64,000 bases of DNA, taken from the NCBI GenBank assembly GCA_022792885.1, contig JAAWBX010000026.1:1-64000 (forward strand), given 5' to 3'. The stretch comes from Lachnospiraceae bacterium. GTDB lineage: Bacteria > Bacillota > Clostridia > Lachnospirales > Lachnospiraceae. Below the pieces are notes generated by a model, which made no database searches, had not been told where the DNA came from, and worked only from the letters and a program-made list of their open reading frames with translations. A program made the translations under genes and the position numbers. Below, in pieces: positions 60,469-64,000 of this stretch. Numbering within the stretch: position 1 is the stretch's first letter; each line of letters starts with the position of its first letter.

Positions 60469-61746
60469 CTATTTTTCAACCATGATCGTCAAAATCGTCT
60501 TATCCGTCTCGCGCATACCTTCCGCCGCCAGGCGGCCCACGTTCTTCACGGTTTTCTCCACATCCGTTCCGCAGATACCGTCGCCGGCCAGATACTTTTG
60601 ACCGTCCTTATACATATAGTAACCCACCAGGCCCATCTCGACCGCCGCCGCGATCTTTCCGGCGCAGGCCGGTTTCGCGCCGTCGCAAACGATACCGGAA
60701 GTCACAACCACCGAATTTTGAAGAACCGCTCCGATGCCTTCCGATTTCTCGCCGTACAGATAAGCGATCCCGCAGGCCGCGCCGGTTCCCGCGCTGACCG
60801 CGCCGCAGTAAGCGGACAAACGGCCGATGCCGGTCTTCTGATGGATCGCGCACAGATTCGCCACGACCAGCGCCCGATACAAAGTCTCTTCATCTGCCTG
60901 AAGTTCCTTCGCGTATTCCAGCACCGGCAAAGACACCGTCATTCCCTGATTGCCGGAACCGGAATTGATCACAACCGGCAGTTCGCAACCGCTCATCCTG
61001 GCATCCGATCCCGCGGCAGCCATGGCCTTGGCCCGTGTCCGCACATCGGTCCCGGCGTATTTCAGGAGAGTGCTTCCCACATTGGCTCCCCAGCTGTTCT
61101 TTATCCCTTCTTCCGCGATCGCCGTATTGTAGGCAATCTGACGACCGATCACTTCCTTTACATCCGCTACCTCGCAGGTATCGGCAAAATCCACGATCCC
61201 CTCTATACTTAACAGCGATTTATCCGCCAGCGCGTTTTCTCCCTCCGTCGGTTCTCCCATATCCAGAAGAACTTTTCCGTTCTTTTCAATATAGATAATA
61301 TTCGTATGGAATACGGCGATCCGGACGACCGCACTCTCTTCCCCTTTATACAGCCTTACTACGATATCAAAGACAACGCCGGAAGCAGACACCCGAACCG
61401 ATATCGGCACCGTTTTCAGAAATTTTTCCAGTTCCTCTTTCTGCGCTTCCGTCACCTCGGAGATCACTTCCAGTTTTTTATCGGCGCACCCGGCCACAAT
61501 GCCGACCGCCGCCGCGGCTTCCAAACCCTTCATACCGTTTGTGTTCGGAACCACCACGCTCTTTACATTCTTTACAATGTTGCCGCTGACTTCCAGCTCC
61601 ACCTTATCCGGAAGACACCCCAACGTCTCTCTCGCTTTCGCCGCTGCGTATGCCAACGCAATCGGCTCCGTACAGCCCATGGCAGGAACCAGCTCTTCTC
61701 TCAGGATCTGCACATATGTGGCATACCTTACATCTGTTTTCTGCAT
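60469..61746 (-). CDS. cyuA: L-cysteine desulfidase (CyuA/UPF0597)
   Basis: This 425-residue protein matches the UPF0597/CyuA (formerly YhaM) family and the related serine-dehydratase alpha fold. It shows GCTEPIALAYAAAKA near residue 23, INSGSGNQGMTVSLPV, and late GIVCDGAKPACAGKI with the [4Fe-4S]-binding cysteines. It degrades L-cysteine to sulfide, pyruvate and ammonia. The ATG at 61746 follows GGAGG. No regulator is adjacent; purL lies upstream with a hairpin between. Confidence 0.85.
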   Translation of the reverse strand: MQKTDVRYATYVQILREELVPAMGCTEPIALAYAAAKARETLGCLPDKVELEVSGNIVKNVKSVVVPNTNGMKGLEAAAAVGIVAGCADKKLEVISEVTEAQKEELEKFLKTVPISVRVSASGVVFDIVVRLYKGEESAVVRIAVFHTNIIYIEKNGKVLLDMGEPTEGENALADKSLLSIEGIVDFADTCEVADVKEVIGRQIAYNTAIAEEGIKNSWGANVGSTLLKYAGTDVRTRAKAMAAAGSDARMSGCELPVVINSGSGNQGMTVSLPVLEYAKELQADEETLYRALVVANLCAIHQKTGIGRLSAYCGAVSAGTGAACGIAYLYGEKSEGIGAVLQNSVVVTSGIVCDGAKPACAGKIAAAVEMGLVGYYMYKDGQKYLAGDGICGTDVEKTVKNVGRLAAEGMRETDKTILTIMVEK

Positions 61747-61788
61747 CACAATTACCTCCTTTTGTATTTTTATTTTCACAAGGCCGCG

Positions 61789-61823
61789 TGCCGGATAACC
61801 GTACTTTCATACGATATCCGGCA
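61789..61823 (-). terminator. Stem-loop after purL
   Basis: A 9-bp stem (61789-61797 with 61815-61823), extended inside by four more pairs after a bulge, lies just past the purL stop. There is no following T run, so it is a weak terminator or processing site. Confidence 0.5.
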
Positions 61824-61836
61824 TCCGCCGCCTGCG

Positions 61837-64000
61837 TTAACGGAAATATTCCACGCCGGATTCAAACAGCTTCATATCCTGTTCTCCGTATATATTCTTC
61901 GCCACCAGATCGCCCCTGCGTTCCGAATGGGCCATCTTACCCATCACGCGGCCGTCCGGACTTAATATTCCCTCAATCGCCCGATAAGAACCGTTCGGGT
62001 TCCATTTCCCGTCCATCGTCGGATTTCCGAACTCGTCCACATACTGGGTAGCCACCTGCCCGGCCTCAAATAACCGGTCCAGCCACGCCTCCCCGGCTAC
62101 AAAACGGCCTTCTCCATGGGAAACGGGAATCGCATAAGTCTTCCCCAATTCCGCCCCGAGAAGCCAGGGCGAACGATTGCTTACCACTTTCGTATACGCG
62201 ACCCGGGAAACGTGCCGTCCGATCGTATTGTACGTCAGCGTCGGGGAAGTTTCGCTCTGAGGACGAATCTCCCCGTAAGGAACCAATCCCAGCTTGATCA
62301 GAGCCTGGAAACCGTTGCAAATGCCGAGGACCAGCCCGTCCCGTTCCCGCAAAAGCTTCTCCGCCGCGTTCTTCATACGCTCATTGCGAAACGCCGTGGC
62401 AAAAAACTTCGCCGACCCCTCCGGCTCGTCCCCCGCCGAAAAACCGCCCGGGAACATCAAAATCTGAGCCTGTGCGATCGCTTTTTCAAATTCCTCCACC
62501 GATTCCCGGATATCCTCGGCCGTCCGATTTCGGAATACCCTTGTAACAACCTCGGCTCCGGCCCGGACGAACGCCCGCTCGCTGTCATACTCGCAATTCG
62601 TCCCCGGAAATACCGGGATAAATACCGTGGGCTTCGCCGTTTTATGCCGGCACACATAAATCTCCGACGCCCGATATACCCCTGTGGACACCGTTTCTTT
62701 TTCCGCCCCGGAGTTCGTCGGGAACACCTTCTCCAACGGCGCCTCCCAGGCCGCCTCCGCTTCCGCAAGGGAAATCTTTTCTTCCCCCCAGGACAGGCAG
62801 GCGTCCGCCGTAACCTCGCCGATCACCCGGCCTTTTGCCGAAAGCTCCGCCTCCGCAGAAACTTCCGCCACAATATTGCCCCAGCCGGGACAAAACAGTT
62901 CGCCGGTCTTTAAACGATCCGATAATTTCACGCCCAGCCCGTTTCCGAAAGCCATCTTCGAAACCGCCTCGCCGACTCCGTTCCGTTCGATCTCATAAGC
63001 CGACACGATCCGTCCCGCCCGAATATCTTCCCGAATCGCCCGATACAGTTTCAGGATCTCCCCGTAATCCGGCATATCATATTCGTCCTTCTCAATGGAA
63101 AACAGAACCAGCCGGTTCCCCGCTTTCTTAAGTTCCGGCGTGATGATATGCTTTCCGTCGGCGACATTCACCGCGAAAGAAACCAGCGTAGGCGGAACGT
63201 CCAGATCCTCAAAACTGCCGGACATGCTGTCCTTGCCGCCGATCGAAGGCAGTCCCAAGCCCATCTGGGCCTCATAAGCGCCCAAAAGCGCCGCAAAAGG
63301 AGCCCCCCAGCGTTCGGGATCCTCATTCATCCTCTTAAAATATTCCTGGAACGTAAAACGGATTTTTGTCACATCCCCGCCGGCCGCCGCGATCTTGCCC
63401 ACCGAAGAAACCACCGCGTAAGCGGCCCCGTGATAGGGACTCCAGGAGGACAGGTAAGGGTCAAAACCATAACTCATCATGGTCACGGTGTCCGTCTCCC
63501 CCGATACCGGCAGCTTGGCCACCATGGCCTGCGTCTCGGTCAACTGATATTTCCCGCCATAAGGCATCAGGACCGAACCCGCTCCGATCGAAGAATCGAA
63601 TTTCTCCACCAACCCCTTCTGAGAGCAGACATTCAAATCCCCCAACGTCTCAAGCCACTTCGTCTTTACATCGGAAATCTCCGGCACACCGGCAAAAGGG
63701 CTTCCCGCCTTATCCGGCACTTCCACGACCACATCCGTCTCCTGGTGAGCGCCGTTCGTATCCAGGAACGCCCGGCTCAGATCCACGATCACCCGATCCC
63801 GCCAGCGCATGACAAGACGGGGCTCCTTCGTCACGACCGCCACCGGGGTCGCTTCCAGATTCTCTTCCGCCGCGTATGCCAAAAATCTCTCTTCATCCTT
63901 CGGATCCACCACAACGGCCATCCGCTCCTGGGATTCCGAGATCGCAATCTCCGTGCCGTCCAGCCCCGCGTACTTCTTCGGCACCAAATCCAGGTTAATA
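61837..64000 (-). CDS. purL: Phosphoribosylformylglycinamidine synthase, C-terminal part (truncated by window)
   Basis: The gene runs off the right edge: the frame continues through 64000 with no start. About 720 residues remain, corresponding to the second half of the long PurL. The synthetase part has LDLVPKKYAGLDGTEIAISESQERMAVVV and IGGKDSMSGSFEDL. The C-terminal glutaminase has FPGTNCEYDSE, LGICNGFQALIKLG with the catalytic Cys, and VSHGEGRFV. It makes formylglycinamidine ribonucleotide in purine synthesis. The single-chain form is shared by many Clostridia and Proteobacteria. Confidence 0.95.
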   Translation of the reverse strand, partial: INLDLVPKKYAGLDGTEIAISESQERMAVVVDPKDEERFLAYAAEENLEATPVAVVTKEPRLVMRWRDRVIVDLSRAFLDTNGAHQETDVVVEVPDKAGSPFAGVPEISDVKTKWLETLGDLNVCSQKGLVEKFDSSIGAGSVLMPYGGKYQLTETQAMVAKLPVSGETDTVTMMSYGFDPYLSSWSPYHGAAYAVVSSVGKIAAAGGDVTKIRFTFQEYFKRMNEDPERWGAPFAALLGAYEAQMGLGLPSIGGKDSMSGSFEDLDVPPTLVSFAVNVADGKHIITPELKKAGNRLVLFSIEKDEYDMPDYGEILKLYRAIREDIRAGRIVSAYEIERNGVGEAVSKMAFGNGLGVKLSDRLKTGELFCPGWGNIVAEVSAEAELSAKGRVIGEVTADACLSWGEEKISLAEAEAAWEAPLEKVFPTNSGAEKETVSTGVYRASEIYVCRHKTAKPTVFIPVFPGTNCEYDSERAFVRAGAEVVTRVFRNRTAEDIRESVEEFEKAIAQAQILMFPGGFSAGDEPEGSAKFFATAFRNERMKNAAEKLLRERDGLVLGICNGFQALIKLGLVPYGEIRPQSETSPTLTYNTIGRHVSRVAYTKVVSNRSPWLLGAELGKTYAIPVSHGEGRFVAGEAWLDRLFEAGQVATQYVDEFGNPTMDGKWNPNGSYRAIEGILSPDGRVMGKMAHSERRGDLVAKNIYGEQDMKLFESGVEYFR

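Noticed and set aside
1-64000. tRNA, rRNA, insertion sequence, phage or attachment sites
   Set aside because: No cloverleaf-like sequence ending in GGTTCGAATCC-type arms, transposase, integrase or target-site duplication was noticed by eye; a covariance-model search was not possible.

Overview
The window looks like chromosome of a Gram-positive Clostridia member, most likely Lachnospiraceae. This rests on gene content: a CpsB/CpsC/CpsD (Firmicutes-type) polysaccharide tyrosine-phosphoregulation set, an RsgI-like anti-sigma factor with its ECF sigma factor, GerMN, a YtaF/MntP-like protein, comEA/comEC, and the long single-chain PurL. Base composition is near even, -10/-35 boxes are close to sigma-A consensus, and start codons include several TTG and GTG. 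No rRNA, tRNA, CRISPR array, insertion sequence or prophage was seen.

Layout. (1) 1-1700: a LacI-family regulator and a divergent promoter pointing out of the left edge, with three copies of one palindromic operator. (2) 1731-3087: a small leftward operon (unknown 115-aa protein, MmcQ/YjbR, Uma2). (3) 3204-6829: a leftward lic-type phosphocholine cassette with its own promoter. It encodes an HTH-cytidylyltransferase-choline kinase fusion, a second choline kinase and a LicB-like transporter. (4) 6949-29204: a large leftward surface polysaccharide cluster. From its promoter it runs CpsB phosphatase, CpsC, CpsD kinase, an exported Ig-like protein and a PglF-type dehydratase. After a hairpin and a second promoter come a PglE-type aminotransferase, a PglC-type initiating transferase, a formyltransferase, PIG-L, an aminotransferase, a 2-hydroxyacid dehydrogenase, ATP-grasp, an acetyltransferase, glycosyltransferases, Wzy, Wzx, QdtA/QdtB-like enzymes, a FemAB-like protein and another acetyltransferase. 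(5) 29501-36935: rpsT rightward, converging on a leftward operon comEA / response regulator / histidine kinase / GerMN lipoprotein / comEC / holA. (6) 37029-49720: mostly housekeeping: argG with an ARG box, typA plus PTS IIA, split chrA, aroC with GDPD and an MBL hydrolase, a DUF3810 protein, a divergent HNH nuclease/adenine methylase pair and a DtxR-like regulator. (7) 49778-64000: an orphan CARF/DUF1887 nuclease with a coiled-coil neighbour, a FAD-Rieske oxidoreductase, ECF sigma/anti-sigma, a DUF4015 hydrolase, a Ca2+-type P-ATPase, a ROK kinase, a YtaF-like protein, cysteine desulfidase and the C-terminal part of PurL, cut by the window edge.

How it fits together. Regions 3 and 4 probably make one decorated cell-surface glycan. 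A PglF/PglE/PglC-like route would start the repeat unit on a 4-amino-6-deoxy sugar, perhaps N-formylated. Other genes would supply a dTDP-3-amino sugar and an amide-linked acid, and the lic cassette would supply CDP-choline. No LicD phosphocholine transferase is visible here. The most notable items are the lic fusion cassette, the acid/amide sub-cassette inside the polysaccharide operon, the orphan CARF nuclease, and a 17-bp palindrome dispersed at several promoters. All functions are read from sequence motifs; no database search was run.
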